A stretch of 64,000 nt of DNA from UBA868 sp016776875 (lineage in GTDB: Bacteria > Pseudomonadota > Gammaproteobacteria > Arenicellales > UBA868). A model generated the notes under the pieces. It had not been told where the DNA came from. It worked only from the letters and a program-made list of their open reading frames with translations, and ran no database searches. The position numbers were made by a program, and so were the translations under genes. Numbering within the stretch: position 1 is the stretch's first letter; each line of letters opens with the position of its first letter. Positions 8,764 through 18,116 of this stretch are shown piece by piece. The stretch lies in NCBI GenBank assembly GCA_051201585.1, contig CP179198.1, positions 744,001 through 808,000 on the forward strand. The letters are read 5' to 3'.

Positions 8764-9189
8764 TTAGTCGCCCGGCGTTACCGCGTCCCAGAGGTTAGAG
8801 AAAAATCCCGGAGAGTCTTCCTCAAGATCAGGCTGGATGGCGCCCGGTAGCCCCGCGCCCTCAACGAGCGTGCGCGCAATTTTTTCGTCTTCGAACCAGA
8901 TGCTCAGCCGATATTGCGTTACCTTCTCGCCTTTAGCAGGATCGAGACTATAAAAATAATCCCATCGCTGCGCATGAAACGGATCTTCAATAAGCGGTGT
9001 GCCGAGAATAAATCGCACTTCATCTCGAGGTGTGCCCGGGATGAGTTTTTCAATCTGCTCGGCGCTGATGACGTTTCCCTGCTGGATTTCAACTCGATAA
9101 CTGCTAAAACAGCCTGTGACGATGAGGCAGAGGGCCGTGAGACTCGCAATTGATAATGTTCTCGAAAAAGAGGTACGGAAGGCGTTCAT
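8764..9189 (-). CDS. bamE: BamE/SmpA outer membrane assembly lipoprotein
   Basis: About 141 residues from ATG 9189; in-frame ATG 9201 and TTG 9222 are alternatives. The signal peptide ends in the lipobox IVTGC, giving a lipidated Cys near residue 27. The mature part carries NVISAEQIEKLIPGTPRDEVRFILGTP, DPFHAQRWDYFYS and a LSIWFEDEKIAR strand, which are diagnostic of BamE. It is a subunit of the Bam complex that folds outer-membrane beta-barrels; BamC is encoded about 52 kb away in this window. It has a longer acidic tail (LEEDSPGFFSNLWDAVTPGD) than the E. coli protein. Confidence 0.93.
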   Translation of the reverse strand: MNAFRTSFSRTLSIASLTALCLIVTGCFSSYRVEIQQGNVISAEQIEKLIPGTPRDEVRFILGTPLIEDPFHAQRWDYFYSLDPAKGEKVTQYRLSIWFEDEKIARTLVEGAGLPGAIQPDLEEDSPGFFSNLWDAVTPGD

Positions 9190-9227
9190 TAGCGTAATCA
9201 TAGCGGAACTTAAGTTGACCAAGGTTG

Positions 9228-9695
9228 TTATCGAGGCGCGAGTTCTTTTTGCATTGCGATTTCATCGCACCGGTCAAACTTAGGACAGCTCACGCAGACG
9301 CCAAAGACTTTCTCGGGCAGGCTTTCCATTGAAACGATATGATAGCCCAGCTTACTAAAAAACCCGGGCACGTAAGTGAGCGCAATAATACGGCTTAAAC
9401 CCATCGACTGGGCCATTGACTCAATTTGATTTACCATGAGGCGGCCGATTCCTTTATCGTGATTCTCGGGATCGACTGCAAGACTCCTGACTTCCCCTAG
9501 CTCAGTTGTGAATATTTCAAGCGATCCGCATCCGCAGATACGACCGTTGATTTCACTGACCACAAAATCTTTAAGCCGACTTTTAATTTCTAATTTAGAT
9601 CGGCCAAGTAGTCGACCGTCGCTCGCGTATTCGTGAAGGAGCTGTCCAATCATCGGAATGTCTTCGACGGTCGCTGCGCGGATCGATGGGGTCAT
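9228..9695 (-). CDS. Short ArgA-type N-acetylglutamate synthase (GNAT)
   Basis: A 155-residue GNAT protein. It has the acetyl-CoA loop DKGIGRLMVNQIE near residue 85, VRSLAVDPE just before it, and FFSKLGYHIVSM with the terminal VCVSCPKFDRCDEIAM, a cysteine-bearing end typical of the acetyltransferase domain of ArgA. There is no amino-acid-kinase domain, so it corresponds to the short form of N-acetylglutamate synthase, first step of arginine synthesis. It overlaps the end of recN by 4 bp, indicating cotranscription; the link to DNA repair is probably only positional. Another GNAT role cannot be excluded. Confidence 0.75.
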   Translation of the reverse strand: MTPSIRAATVEDIPMIGQLLHEYASDGRLLGRSKLEIKSRLKDFVVSEINGRICGCGSLEIFTTELGEVRSLAVDPENHDKGIGRLMVNQIESMAQSMGLSRIIALTYVPGFFSKLGYHIVSMESLPEKVFGVCVSCPKFDRCDEIAMQKELAPR

Positions 9696-11365
9696 TTAGA
9701 TGCTCGCGAGATCAACTCGTCCGCATGGGCGCGAGTGGTTTGTGTGATTTCAACGCCGCCCAGCATTCGCGCTAGCTCATCGATGCGCGCGGCCGGCTCG
9801 AGAGACTCGATATTAACCTCGGTTTCATCACTGTTAATCCGATTAACCCTTAAGTGATGATGCCCCTGAGCGGCAACCTGAGGAAGGTGGGTAATGCAAA
9901 GCACCTGACGGTTAGTGGCGGTGGACCTTAGTTTCTGGCCGACGATTTCCGCAACCCGTCCACCAATGCCCACATCGACCTCGTCATAGATCGTGCAAGG
10001 AGTAGACGTATCCTGAACAGCGCATAACTGAACGGCGAGGCTCACGCGGGAGAGCTCGCCGCCGGAGCTTGCTTTTTCAAGCGGAGAGAAGTCGAGGTCG
10101 GGCCCGGGTTGAAGCTCAAAATACGGTGTTTCAGTGCCGTGGAGTCCGCGCCGGTCCGCGGGTTCAGTATCGAGACGGACTCTAAAAGCAGCGGCTTCAA
10201 GCCCAAGCGACGGGAGAAGCTTGTTCACATCCTCACTCATTTTCGCGGCAGTTTTGCCGCGTGCATCAGTTACGACGCTCGCGAGTTGATCATAGTCGGA
10301 GCGTGTTTCAAGGGCTGTTGTTTTAGCAACTCCGGATCATGGTCCGCAGGATCAAGCGCCTCCAGATCATGCTTTAGAGAATCGAGCACTTCTTTTAAGG
10401 CGCTCGGGCGGACCTGGTACTTTCTGCCGGCATCATGAAGTGCGGTCATCCGCTTATCGACTGCTTCAAGATCCATTGGGTCCAGCTCATAGCCATCACT
10501 GAACCGCTGAAGCTCGCCCGTCACTTCTGTTAGCTGCGTAGCGATGCCTTCGATTTGCTCTTGAAGCGGCTTTAGTCTTGAATCATAGGGCGAGAGCTCG
10601 GACAGGCGGTGAGCGGCTTTGATGATTAAAGCGGACGCAGAAACCTCTTCGACCTGATCAAGCTCTTGCAGGATTTGCCAAGCCCCTTGCGCAAGTTCAT
10701 GAGTATGCGAGAGCCGGCTATGCCGTGCTTCAAGTTGGGTGAGCTTCTCCTGGATCTGGTTTGAGCAATTCGAGCTCTTCAACTTGATGTCGCAAAAAAG
10801 ATTCACGCTGTTTGCGCTCCTGAAGTCCGGATTCACTATCGTGCAATCGAGTCTCAAGTTGTTGCGCTTTAGTCGAGATCTCGCCGAGTTGTTTGACTTC
10901 GTCAAGAATGCCCGCATCGCTGTCGAGGAGGAACCGTTGCACTTCGCGTCGTAGTAGCCGATGGTGCTCATGCTGCCCGTGAATATCGGCCAGCAATTTT
11001 CCGAGGTCCCGAAGGGACTGGATGGGAACCGGTTTTCCGTTGATAAAACCGCGAGAACTCTTTTCGCGATAAATCAGCCGTCTCAGAGTGCATTCGTCAG
11101 CATCAGCCGTAAGTTCCATATTGCGCAGCCAGTCACGAGCCTGCGGCAAGGTCTGGATATCAAAATCTGCCTGAATCTCAGCGTAATCTGAGCCGTAGCG
11201 GATGAGGTCAGCAGATGCCCGACCGCCGAGAAGTATTGACAGGGCATCGACCAAAACCGATTTTCCGGCGCCGGTTTCACCCGTAATCACCGTCATGCCA
11301 GACTCAAAGCTCACCTGAGTCTTTTTGACCACAACAAAGTCGCGGACATCGAGCCAGTTAATCAT
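9692..11365 (-). CDS. recN: DNA repair protein RecN (two frame breaks)
   Basis: About 557 residues, SMC-like ATPase for double-strand break repair. The N-terminus has the Walker A GETGAGKS and DIHGQHEHHRLL; the C-terminus has SSGGELSRVSLAVQL (signature) and TIYDEVDVGIGG (Walker B), with a coiled-coil middle. Break 1 is at AGCT 10742-10745: removing the G gives KPDPGELTQLEARHSRL, matching the conserved P-x-P-G-E. Break 2 near 10314-10318 lacks one base and joins LLKQQ to ALETRSDYDQLASVVTDAR. Both flanks translate well, so the protein is probably intact in the organism. It lies 16 bp downstream of nadK. Confidence 0.88.
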
Positions 11366-11381
11366 CTTTTGATGCCGTGGG

Positions 11382-12242
11382 TTAACCCCAACCCAATTTT
11401 GATCTTAGCGCCTGATAATGACTGTGCCCCTCAATATGAATCAACTTGGCGCAGGTCTGCGCTTTTGAGATCTCAAGTCTCGACTTATAGTGGATTTCTG
11501 CAAAATCAAGTCCATCGATGAAGATATTGGCGCGCTCGTCCGGTGAACCGACCAAACCGAGTGAGATTGTTGAGCCGTTTCCAAGAACGATTGGTCTTTG
11601 GCCGAGAGAATGTGGGGAGATTGGCGTTAAAACGATAGCCGGCAAGGTAGGCTCCAGGATAGGTCCTCCCGCTGATAAGGCATAAGCTGTGGATCCCGTC
11701 GGAGTGGCAACGATGACGCCATCGCCTCGGGAAGGCCCCACTGGTTCGCCATCGACGCGCATGTCGATTTCGATCATTTTTCCGGTCGCGCCCTTTGATA
11801 GTGTGACGTCATTGAGCGCGAGCCGCTCAGCAACCAGTTTTGAGTCTTCAAAAATTCTGGCCTGAAGCATGGTTCGTTCTTCAATCGAGTAATGACCGTC
11901 CAGCAGTTGATCAAGGTGCTCGCCGAAATTCTCGGCTGGAATGTCAGTTAGGAAACCGAGTCGACCCATATTGATACCAACGACCGGCAGATTGACCTGA
12001 GCCAGCGCATTTGCAACGTGAAGCATGGTGCCATCCCCGCCCACGACGATTCCCAGATCAATGCTTTCCTCAATGGATCGCCCGGTGTCGCTAATCCGAA
12101 GTCCATCGATCTCCTGATGGGTTGTATCACCGAGAAATACGACATTACCCCGCGCTTCGAGGTGCGAGCGAATCTGTGCCAAGGTGGCCTTAATGGCCGC
12201 GTCCTGATATCGCCCGAAGAGTCCTATTGTGTTGAAAGCCAT
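11382..12242 (-). CDS. nadK: NAD kinase
   Basis: A 286-residue NAD kinase (ppnK) that phosphorylates NAD to NADP in the cytoplasm. The GGDGTMLHVAN motif near residue 68 supplies the catalytic Asp, followed by VVGINMGRLGFLTD, LALNDVTL and the second conserved block DGVIVATPTGSTAYALSAGGP. Length is normal. It heads a nadK-recN-acetyltransferase operon and is divergent from hrcA across a 149-bp gap, an arrangement conserved in many Gammaproteobacteria. Confidence 0.97.
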   Translation of the reverse strand: MAFNTIGLFGRYQDAAIKATLAQIRSHLEARGNVVFLGDTTHQEIDGLRISDTGRSIEESIDLGIVVGGDGTMLHVANALAQVNLPVVGINMGRLGFLTDIPAENFGEHLDQLLDGHYSIEERTMLQARIFEDSKLVAERLALNDVTLSKGATGKMIEIDMRVDGEPVGPSRGDGVIVATPTGSTAYALSAGGPILEPTLPAIVLTPISPHSLGQRPIVLGNGSTISLGLVGSPDERANIFIDGLDFAEIHYKSRLEISKAQTCAKLIHIEGHSHYQALRSKLGWG

Positions 12243-12391
12243 AAAATATTCTGGTTATTGGTAAGACAGGCACGCGATGCAGGCGGATTGTTTATCTTTA
12301 TTGCGAACCTACTTTGCAGTGGTATTATTGAGCGAGAATAGCTAAAAAAACCAAACCCGCATTTTACAACCTTTTTTCGAGCATAAAAAAC

Positions 12392-13453
12392 GTGTCGGAA
12401 TCCGCTGAAGATCTTCAAAGTCTCGAGCTTAATGAGAGGGCTGACCACTTATTAAAGCTTTTGATTAGACGTTATGTGAGTGATGGAGAGCCGGTCGGCT
12501 CACGAACATTATCGAGAGATCCGGGGCTAGACCTCAGCGCGGCGACGATTCGCAACGTCATGGCGGACCTTGAAGAGCTTGGATTAATTCGGGCGCCACA
12601 TACATCGGCAGGACGAATCCCGACGCAATTGGGCTACCGTGTCTTTGTTAACAGCCTCTTGAAGGTGCAGATGCCAGACCATTCCGGTTCCCGGGAGATC
12701 GCCAGCGCGTTGACGGGCGCAAAAGGAACCGACGAGTTACTCGATACGGCATCAGAATTACTGTCGGACATCACTCAGTACGCCGGCGTAATCATGTTGC
12801 CCGATAACGAGACGGCAAAATTACGCCAGGTTGAATTTCTGCAGCTCTCGGAAGATCGCGTGCTGGCGATTCTGGTGACTGACGATGGCCGCGTTCAAAA
12901 TCGGGTGTTATCCCTTGATAAAAAACTGAGCGCCGCGGAACTTGTTGAAGCTGCGAATTTCTTCAACTCCCGTCATGTGGGTAGAACGCTGCAGGAGGTT
13001 CGTCATCAATTGCTTTTGGATATGCAGCGCGACAGCGATGCGATGAACCGTATGATGCGCACAGCCGTCGAGATGACGAGCCAGCTGCTTGATGACGAAG
13101 AGGGTAGCGAGGGTGTTGTTGTGAAAGGCGAAACCAAACTGTTGGGAATCCCCGATTTTGATCAATTGGGTAAGCTTAGGGAAATCTTTGATGCGTTTAA
13201 GACCAAGCAGGATTTACTGGGCCTCCTTGATAAGAGCATGCGCGCAAGTGGCGTTAATATCTTTATCGGCGAGGAGTCGGGATATAGCGCCCTGACTGAT
13301 TGCAGCGTTGTGACAGCGCCTTACGAATCTGATGGCAAATGCATTGGAGTCATCGGGGTGATTGGTCCGACCAGAATGTCCTATGAAAAAGTGATTCCGG
13401 TTGTCGATGTAACAGCCCGGGTACTGGGTAACGCGCTCCGAAGCCTCCACTAA
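12392..13453 (+). CDS. hrcA: Heat-inducible transcription repressor HrcA
   Basis: A 353-residue HrcA from GTG 12392. The N-terminal winged helix contains VGSRTLSRDPGLDLSAATIRN and VMADLEELGLIRAPHTSAGRIPT; the rest is the GAF-like and dimerisation part, ending SYEKVIPVVDVTARVLG. HrcA normally represses groE/dnaK operons by binding the CIRCE inverted repeat. I find no recognisable CIRCE in the 149 bp before hrcA or the 107 bp before grpE, while a sigma-32 promoter is present, so its targets may be elsewhere (for example groES). Confidence 0.95.
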   Translation: MSESAEDLQSLELNERADHLLKLLIRRYVSDGEPVGSRTLSRDPGLDLSAATIRNVMADLEELGLIRAPHTSAGRIPTQLGYRVFVNSLLKVQMPDHSGSREIASALTGAKGTDELLDTASELLSDITQYAGVIMLPDNETAKLRQVEFLQLSEDRVLAILVTDDGRVQNRVLSLDKKLSAAELVEAANFFNSRHVGRTLQEVRHQLLLDMQRDSDAMNRMMRTAVEMTSQLLDDEEGSEGVVVKGETKLLGIPDFDQLGKLREIFDAFKTKQDLLGLLDKSMRASGVNIFIGEESGYSALTDCSVVTAPYESDGKCIGVIGVIGPTRMSYEKVIPVVDVTARVLGNALRSLH

Positions 13454-13489
13454 GCCGTTTCATTCTTTCTCGTTATTTTTTGTCCTGGG

Positions 13490-13519
13490 CTTGAAACCTT
13501 GGACGATTGACCCCATTTA
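13490..13519 (+). promoter_or_regulatory. Sigma-32 heat-shock promoter of grpE-dnaK-dnaJ
   Basis: CTTGAAA at 13490-13496, a 14-bp spacer and CCCCATTTA at 13511-13519 fit the RpoH consensus very closely. It lies 41 bp before the grpE ATG, in the hrcA-grpE gap, so heat shock would induce grpE, dnaK and dnaJ without hrcA. Confidence 0.85.
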
Positions 13520-13560
13520 GGGCAGGGTAACGCACCTTCGCGCCGAAAAAGAGAGGTTTT

Positions 13561-14223
13561 ATGCCAGCTTCCCAGACTGATAATCATTCTGACACAACAG
13601 AAAAGAGCGCTAACGAGCGTCCTGACGATACTGTCCTGGATCCCTCAGAGGCATCCGAAGATGGGGTGCCTTCAGTAAAAGAAGGGGAACCTGGCGGGGC
13701 AGTCGAGGAGGCGCTAGACGATGAAGATGAAAGCGAACTAAGCGAGGGTGAGCGTTTAAGCGCGGAGCTTCTCGCAGCTAAAAGATGACTTCTTGCGCGC
13801 GAAAGCAGACGCGGAAAACGCGCGTAAACGGGCGCAAACAGAGGTTGCTAACGCTCGCCGTTATGCGCTTGAAGGCTTCGCATCGGGCTTTTAAACGTCC
13901 GGGACAGTCTTGATTTGGCTCGTGCGGTTGATCTTCAACAAACCGAGGGCGTCGTTGAAAGTGTTGTTGAAGGTCTGGAACTGACGCTTAGGCAGCTCGA
14001 TTCGGCTTTTGAGCGATTTTCAATTCACGAGTTGAGTCCTGAAGTGGGGGATAAGCTGGATCCAGAGTCTCATCAGGCGATGAGCTTAATCGAATCCTCG
14101 GATGTATCCCCCAACCATATTTGTCAGGTGATTCAAAAGGGCTACCGCCTGAACGATCGTCTTTTGCGCCCCGCACGTGTGTTGGTAGCCAAAGCGCCGG
14201 CGGACGACCCATCTGACGGTTGA
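13561..14223 (+). CDS. grpE: Nucleotide exchange factor GrpE (two frame breaks)
   Basis: About 220 residues. The first frame is an acidic, disordered N-terminus ending SAELLA; removing the G of AGCT 13776-13779 gives ALKDDFLRAKADAENARKRAQ, the start of the long GrpE coiled coil. A second break near 13885-13888 (one base missing) joins RRYALEGFA to LLNVRDSLDLARAV. The tail has GVVESVVEGLELTLRQLDSAFERF and GYRLNDRLLRPARVLVAK, the conserved beta-domain that opens the DnaK nucleotide cleft. GrpE is essential in this group, so the two breaks are probably artefacts. The terminal repeat of small acidic residues is not unusual. Confidence 0.88.
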
Positions 14224-14300
14224 AAACTGAATTAAACAACCCCATATGTAGCATTGTAATAAGTCGAAGGCGTCCACGACGCTGAAATGAGGAAATAAAG

Positions 14301-16226
14301 ATGGCAAGTATTATCGGAATAGATTTAGGCACGACGAACTCATGTGTAGCAGTCATGGAAGGTGGACAGCCAAAAGTGATTGAGAATTCGGAGGGCGACC
14401 GAACAACGCCTTCAGTTGTGGCGTTTAGTGATGATGGCGAGGTATTGGTCGGTCAGTCGGCGAAACGCCAGGCGGTCACGAATCCGCATAACACGATTTT
14501 CGCGTCAAAGCGGCTGGTGGGTCGAAAATTCGATGAAGAGGTTGTTCAGCGAGACCTCGAACTCATGCCTTACAAGATCGTAAAGGCTAAAAATGGCGAC
14601 GCCTGGATTGAGGCGGGTGAAAAGCAGATGGCGCCACCAGAGGTGGCGGCACGGGTGTTGCAAAAAATGAAACAAACGGCCGAGAGTTATCTCGGAACCG
14701 ATGTGACAGAAGCGGTGATTACAGTTCCTGCGTACTTTAACGATTCCCAGCGACAGGCCACAAAAGATGCGGGGCGTATCGCTGGTCTTGACGTCAAAAG
14801 GATCATTAACGAGCCAACCGCGGCTGCATTAGCCTATGGTCTTGAAAAGCAGCAGGGAGATCGCAAGATCGCTGTATATGACCTGGGTGGCGGTACGTTT
14901 GATATTTCGATTATCGAGATAGCAGATGTGGACGGTGAGCATCAGTTCGAAGTGCTCTCCACTAATGGCGATACTTTCCTCGGCGGCGAAGATTTTGATC
15001 GTCGGTTGATTGATTATCTGGCGGATGAATTCAAGAAGGATCAGGGCATGGATTTGCGGGGTGATGCGCTTGCCATGCAACGCCTCAAGGAGTCTGCCGA
15101 GAAGGCGAAGATTGAATTGTCCTCAAGCGCCCAGACCGAGATTAATCTGCCGTACATTACGGCCGATCAAAGTGGACCAAAACATCTGAATCTCAAGTTA
15201 TCGCGTGCCAAGCTCGAAGCGCTGGTAGAAGATCTCATTAACCGAACCATTAATCCGTGCAAAACGGCTCTAGATGATGCGGGATTATCTGCGTCGGATA
15301 TCGATGATGTGTTGATGGTGGGCGGACAGACCCGTATGCCGAAGGTTCAGGAAACGGTGAAGAACTTTTTCGGGGCAGAGCCGCGCCGTGATGTAAACCC
15401 GGATGAGGCGGTCGCTGTCGGAGCTGCGATCCAGGGCGGAGTCCTCGGCGGCGATGTCAAAGACGTTCTGCTTCTTGATGTGACGCCGTTGTCTCTGGGT
15501 ATTGAGACGCTGGGCGGGGTGATGACCAAGTTAATCGAAAAGAATACGACCATCCCGACGAAGGCGAATCAGGTCTTTTCAACGGCAGAAGATAATCAGA
15601 CCGCGGTTACGGTGCACGTGCTTCAGGGTGAGCGTGAGATGGCCCAACACAATAAATCGCTCGGACGATTTGATCTTTCGGATATTCCGAGTGCGCCACG
15701 CGGAATGCCTCAGATTGAAGTGACGTTTGATATCGACTCCAACGGCATTTTGCATGTCTCGGCCAAGGATAAAGCGACAGGCAAGGAAAATAAGATCAAA
15801 ATCACGGCAGGCTCAGGCCTCTCTGATGATGAGATTGAGCGCATGGTGCGTGATGCCGAGGAGCACGCTGAAGACGATAAAAAGGCGCGAGAGCTGGTAG
15901 ATGCCAGAAATCAGGGTGAAGCGATGGTTCATACGGTCCAAAAAACACTGAGTGAAGCCGGGGATAAGGTTGACGCCTCTGACAAAGAGAGCATCGAAAA
16001 AGCGATTACTGAGCTTCAAGCAGTATTAACGAGCGAGGATGTTGCTGATATTCAGGCCAAAACCAATACCTTAATGGAGGCGAGCCATAAACTGGCCGAG
16101 CAGATGTATCAGGCTGAAAGTGACAGTGGATCTGCGGATACATCAACTGGTGGCGAAGGCGCGCCCGGTGGCGAAGACGTTGTTGATGCAGAATTTGAAG
16201 AAGTCAAAGAGAAAAAAGACGATTAA
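14301..16226 (+). CDS. dnaK: Molecular chaperone DnaK (Hsp70)
   Basis: A 641-residue Hsp70 with the expected order: IIGIDLGTTNSCVAVMEG, AVITVPAYFNDSQRQATKDAG, YDLGGGTFDISI, the interdomain VKDVLLLDVTPLSLGIETLGG, the substrate domain and the C-terminal EDVVDAEFEEVKE tail. It folds nascent and heat-damaged proteins with DnaJ and GrpE. Transcribed from the sigma-32 promoter upstream of grpE, from which it is separated by 77 bp. It is followed by a terminator-like hairpin before dnaJ, which would set a higher DnaK than DnaJ level. Confidence 0.99.
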   Translation: MASIIGIDLGTTNSCVAVMEGGQPKVIENSEGDRTTPSVVAFSDDGEVLVGQSAKRQAVTNPHNTIFASKRLVGRKFDEEVVQRDLELMPYKIVKAKNGDAWIEAGEKQMAPPEVAARVLQKMKQTAESYLGTDVTEAVITVPAYFNDSQRQATKDAGRIAGLDVKRIINEPTAAALAYGLEKQQGDRKIAVYDLGGGTFDISIIEIADVDGEHQFEVLSTNGDTFLGGEDFDRRLIDYLADEFKKDQGMDLRGDALAMQRLKESAEKAKIELSSSAQTEINLPYITADQSGPKHLNLKLSRAKLEALVEDLINRTINPCKTALDDAGLSASDIDDVLMVGGQTRMPKVQETVKNFFGAEPRRDVNPDEAVAVGAAIQGGVLGGDVKDVLLLDVTPLSLGIETLGGVMTKLIEKNTTIPTKANQVFSTAEDNQTAVTVHVLQGEREMAQHNKSLGRFDLSDIPSAPRGMPQIEVTFDIDSNGILHVSAKDKATGKENKIKITAGSGLSDDEIERMVRDAEEHAEDDKKARELVDARNQGEAMVHTVQKTLSEAGDKVDASDKESIEKAITELQAVLTSEDVADIQAKTNTLMEASHKLAEQMYQAESDSGSADTSTGGEGAPGGEDVVDAEFEEVKEKKDD

Positions 16227-16287
16227 TGTTTTCGCGAATGGAAGTCAGTTTAATCAGGCGCTTTTAATTAATACATAAGCTCTGCGA

Positions 16288-16313
16288 GGCCGGCTGCATT
16301 TGCGCCGGCTTTT
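16288..16313 (+). terminator. Attenuating terminator between dnaK and dnaJ
   Basis: GCCGGC (16289-16294), a 9-nt loop and GCCGGC (16304-16309) followed by four Ts. The short T tract suggests partial termination, consistent with reduced dnaJ expression. Confidence 0.6.
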
Positions 16314-16336
16314 GCAGTTGTTTGGATTGCAAAAAA

Positions 16337-17453
16337 ATGGCAAAACGAGACTACTACGAAGTACTAGGGGTCGATAGATCCGCGTCGGAGGCTGATATGA
16401 AAAAAGCCTTTCGTCGGCTTGCCATGAAATATCACCCGGATCGAAATAAAGAAGATCCTGACGCAGAGCAACGGTTTAAAGAAGCAAAGGAAAGCTTACG
16501 AGGTCCTGGCTGATAGCCAAAAGCGATCGGCGTATGACCAATTTGGACACGCAGGGGTTGAGCAATCTGCGGGCATGGGCGGTGGTGCGGGTGCCGGTGG
16601 ATTCGGCGACATTTTTGGCGACATTTTTGGCGACATTTTTGGCGGGGGATCGCGAGGTGGCGGCTCAACCCGTGGTGCCGACCTTCAATATACCCTGGAA
16701 CTTTCACTTGAAGAGGCAGTTCGGGGCTCGGAGTCACGCATCCAGGTGCCGACCCAGATCCGTTGCAATACTTGTTCGGGGTCAGGCGCCAAGCCCGGAA
16801 CCTCTCCAAGCCCGTGCAAGACCTGCAACGGGCAAGGTCAGGTGCGCATGCAACAAGGGTTCTTTTCTATCCAGCAGGCTTGCCCGGACTGTCGCGGAAG
16901 AGGGACCGTTATCAGTTCTCCCTGTGGCAATTGCCACGGGGTCGGTACATCGCAAAAGACCAAGACCCTTCAGGTCAAGGTGCCGGCCGGGGTTGATGAT
17001 GGCGATCAGATTCGGTTGGCTGGCGAGGGTCAGGGTAGCGCGAGCGGTGCGACTGGCGATCTTTATGTGCAGATTCGAACCCGGCAGCATCCCATTTTTT
17101 CGCGGGATGGCGACAACCTCTATTGCGAGATGCCAATCAGCGTAGCAATGGCGACTCTCGGCGGTGAGATCGAGATTCCAACCTTGAATGGCCGTGCGCA
17201 ACTTAAGATTCCGGCTGAAAGCCAATCCGAACGCGTCTTTAGGCTCCGCGGAAAAGGCGTGAAAAATGTCCGTTCCGGAGATATTGGCGACTTGTACTGC
17301 AAGGTCAAAATCGAGACGCCGGTCAATTTAAGTAAAAAGCAAAAAGAAGCGCTTCGTGCGTTTGACGATTTACTTAAAGCTGGCGGTGACCGACACTCGC
17401 CTCGGGAGAGTTCATGGTCCGATCGCCTGAAAAATTTCTTCACCGCGTCCTAG
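16337..17453 (+). CDS. dnaJ: Chaperone DnaJ (Hsp40, frame break near 16493)
   Basis: About 372 residues. The J domain starts MAKRDYYEVLGVDRSASEADMKK with the catalytic YHPDRN loop. The frame breaks in KEAKE; removing one base at 16491-16496 (AAAGCT) continues as YEVLADSQKRSAYDQFGHAG. The Gly/Phe region follows with a triplicated GDIF. The zinc domain has four CxxCxGxG units (CNTCSGSG, CKTCNGQG, CPDCRGRG, CGNCHGVG), then the C-terminal peptide-binding domains. It stimulates the DnaK ATPase. ATG 16337 was chosen because MAKRDYYEV is universal. It follows dnaK by 110 bp. Confidence 0.93.
16605..16640 (+). repeat. Three tandem 12-bp repeats in dnaJ (GDIF x3)
   Basis: Three perfect copies of GGCGACATTTTT at 16605-16616, 16617-16628 and 16629-16640 encode the consecutive GDIF units of the Gly/Phe linker. 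Expansion or contraction in steps of four residues would keep the frame. Confidence 0.95.
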
Positions 17454-17562
17454 GGCGAGATTTTTTCCTTTTTCTATAGATCTGATCCTGAAGTAGACTA
17501 GCCGAGCGTAAATCGTTTCGGGTATGCTTCGCTACATCCTCCACGACTGATGCTCATAGACG

Positions 17563-18114
17563 TTGATAAAAGTTACAGAAACCTCTTTGCCCGGCGTATT
17601 AATCGTAGAGCCACGCGTTTTTGACGATGACCGGGGATTTTTCATGGAGAGTTTCAATTCTCGAGACTTTTCTGATGCCGGATTACCCACGACATTTGTT
17701 CAGGATAACCATTCTCGATCGACTCGCGGCGTGCTGCGTGGTTTGCACTATCAGTATCCAAAATGGCAGGGGAAACTAGTTCGCGCCATTGTCGGCGCTA
17801 TTTTTGATGTTGCGGTCGACATTAGACATGAATCCCCCCAATTCGGAGAATGGTTTGGTCTTGAGTTGTCCGCCGAGAATCGCAAGCAGCTCTATGTACC
17901 GCCAGGATTCGCGCACGGGTTTTGTGTTTTGAGCGACGTCTCCGAAATGACCTACAAATGCACTTCGCTTTATGAACCTGCCGATGATGCATCGGTCTTG
18001 TGGAATGACCCCGATATCGGCATTCAATGGCCGATTCCCGAGCCGATTCTTTCAGCGAAAGATATTGAGGCTTCTCGACTAAAAGATCTGTCTCCGCTTA
18101 AAGTATCTCCGTAG
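17563..18114 (+). CDS. rmlC: dTDP-4-dehydrorhamnose 3,5-epimerase
   Basis: A 183-residue cupin epimerase. Motifs include DDRGFFMESF, FVQDNHSRSTRGVLRGLHYQ with the catalytic His and GFAHGFCVLSD, as in RmlC/RfbC of the dTDP-L-rhamnose pathway. The start is a TTG at 17563; no in-frame ATG exists upstream, since TAG lies at 17557. It is followed by rmlD after 2 bp, but rmlA and rmlB are not next to it. It supplies L-rhamnose for LPS or other glycans, and is physically separate from the AT-rich sugar cluster at the start of the window. Confidence 0.93.
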   Translation: MIKVTETSLPGVLIVEPRVFDDDRGFFMESFNSRDFSDAGLPTTFVQDNHSRSTRGVLRGLHYQYPKWQGKLVRAIVGAIFDVAVDIRHESPQFGEWFGLELSAENRKQLYVPPGFAHGFCVLSDVSEMTYKCTSLYEPADDASVLWNDPDIGIQWPIPEPILSAKDIEASRLKDLSPLKVSP

Positions 18115-18116
18115 AT

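Noticed and set aside
12243..12391. CIRCE operator before hrcA
   Set aside because: No TTAGCACTC/GAGTGCTAA arms are visible in this gap or before grpE.
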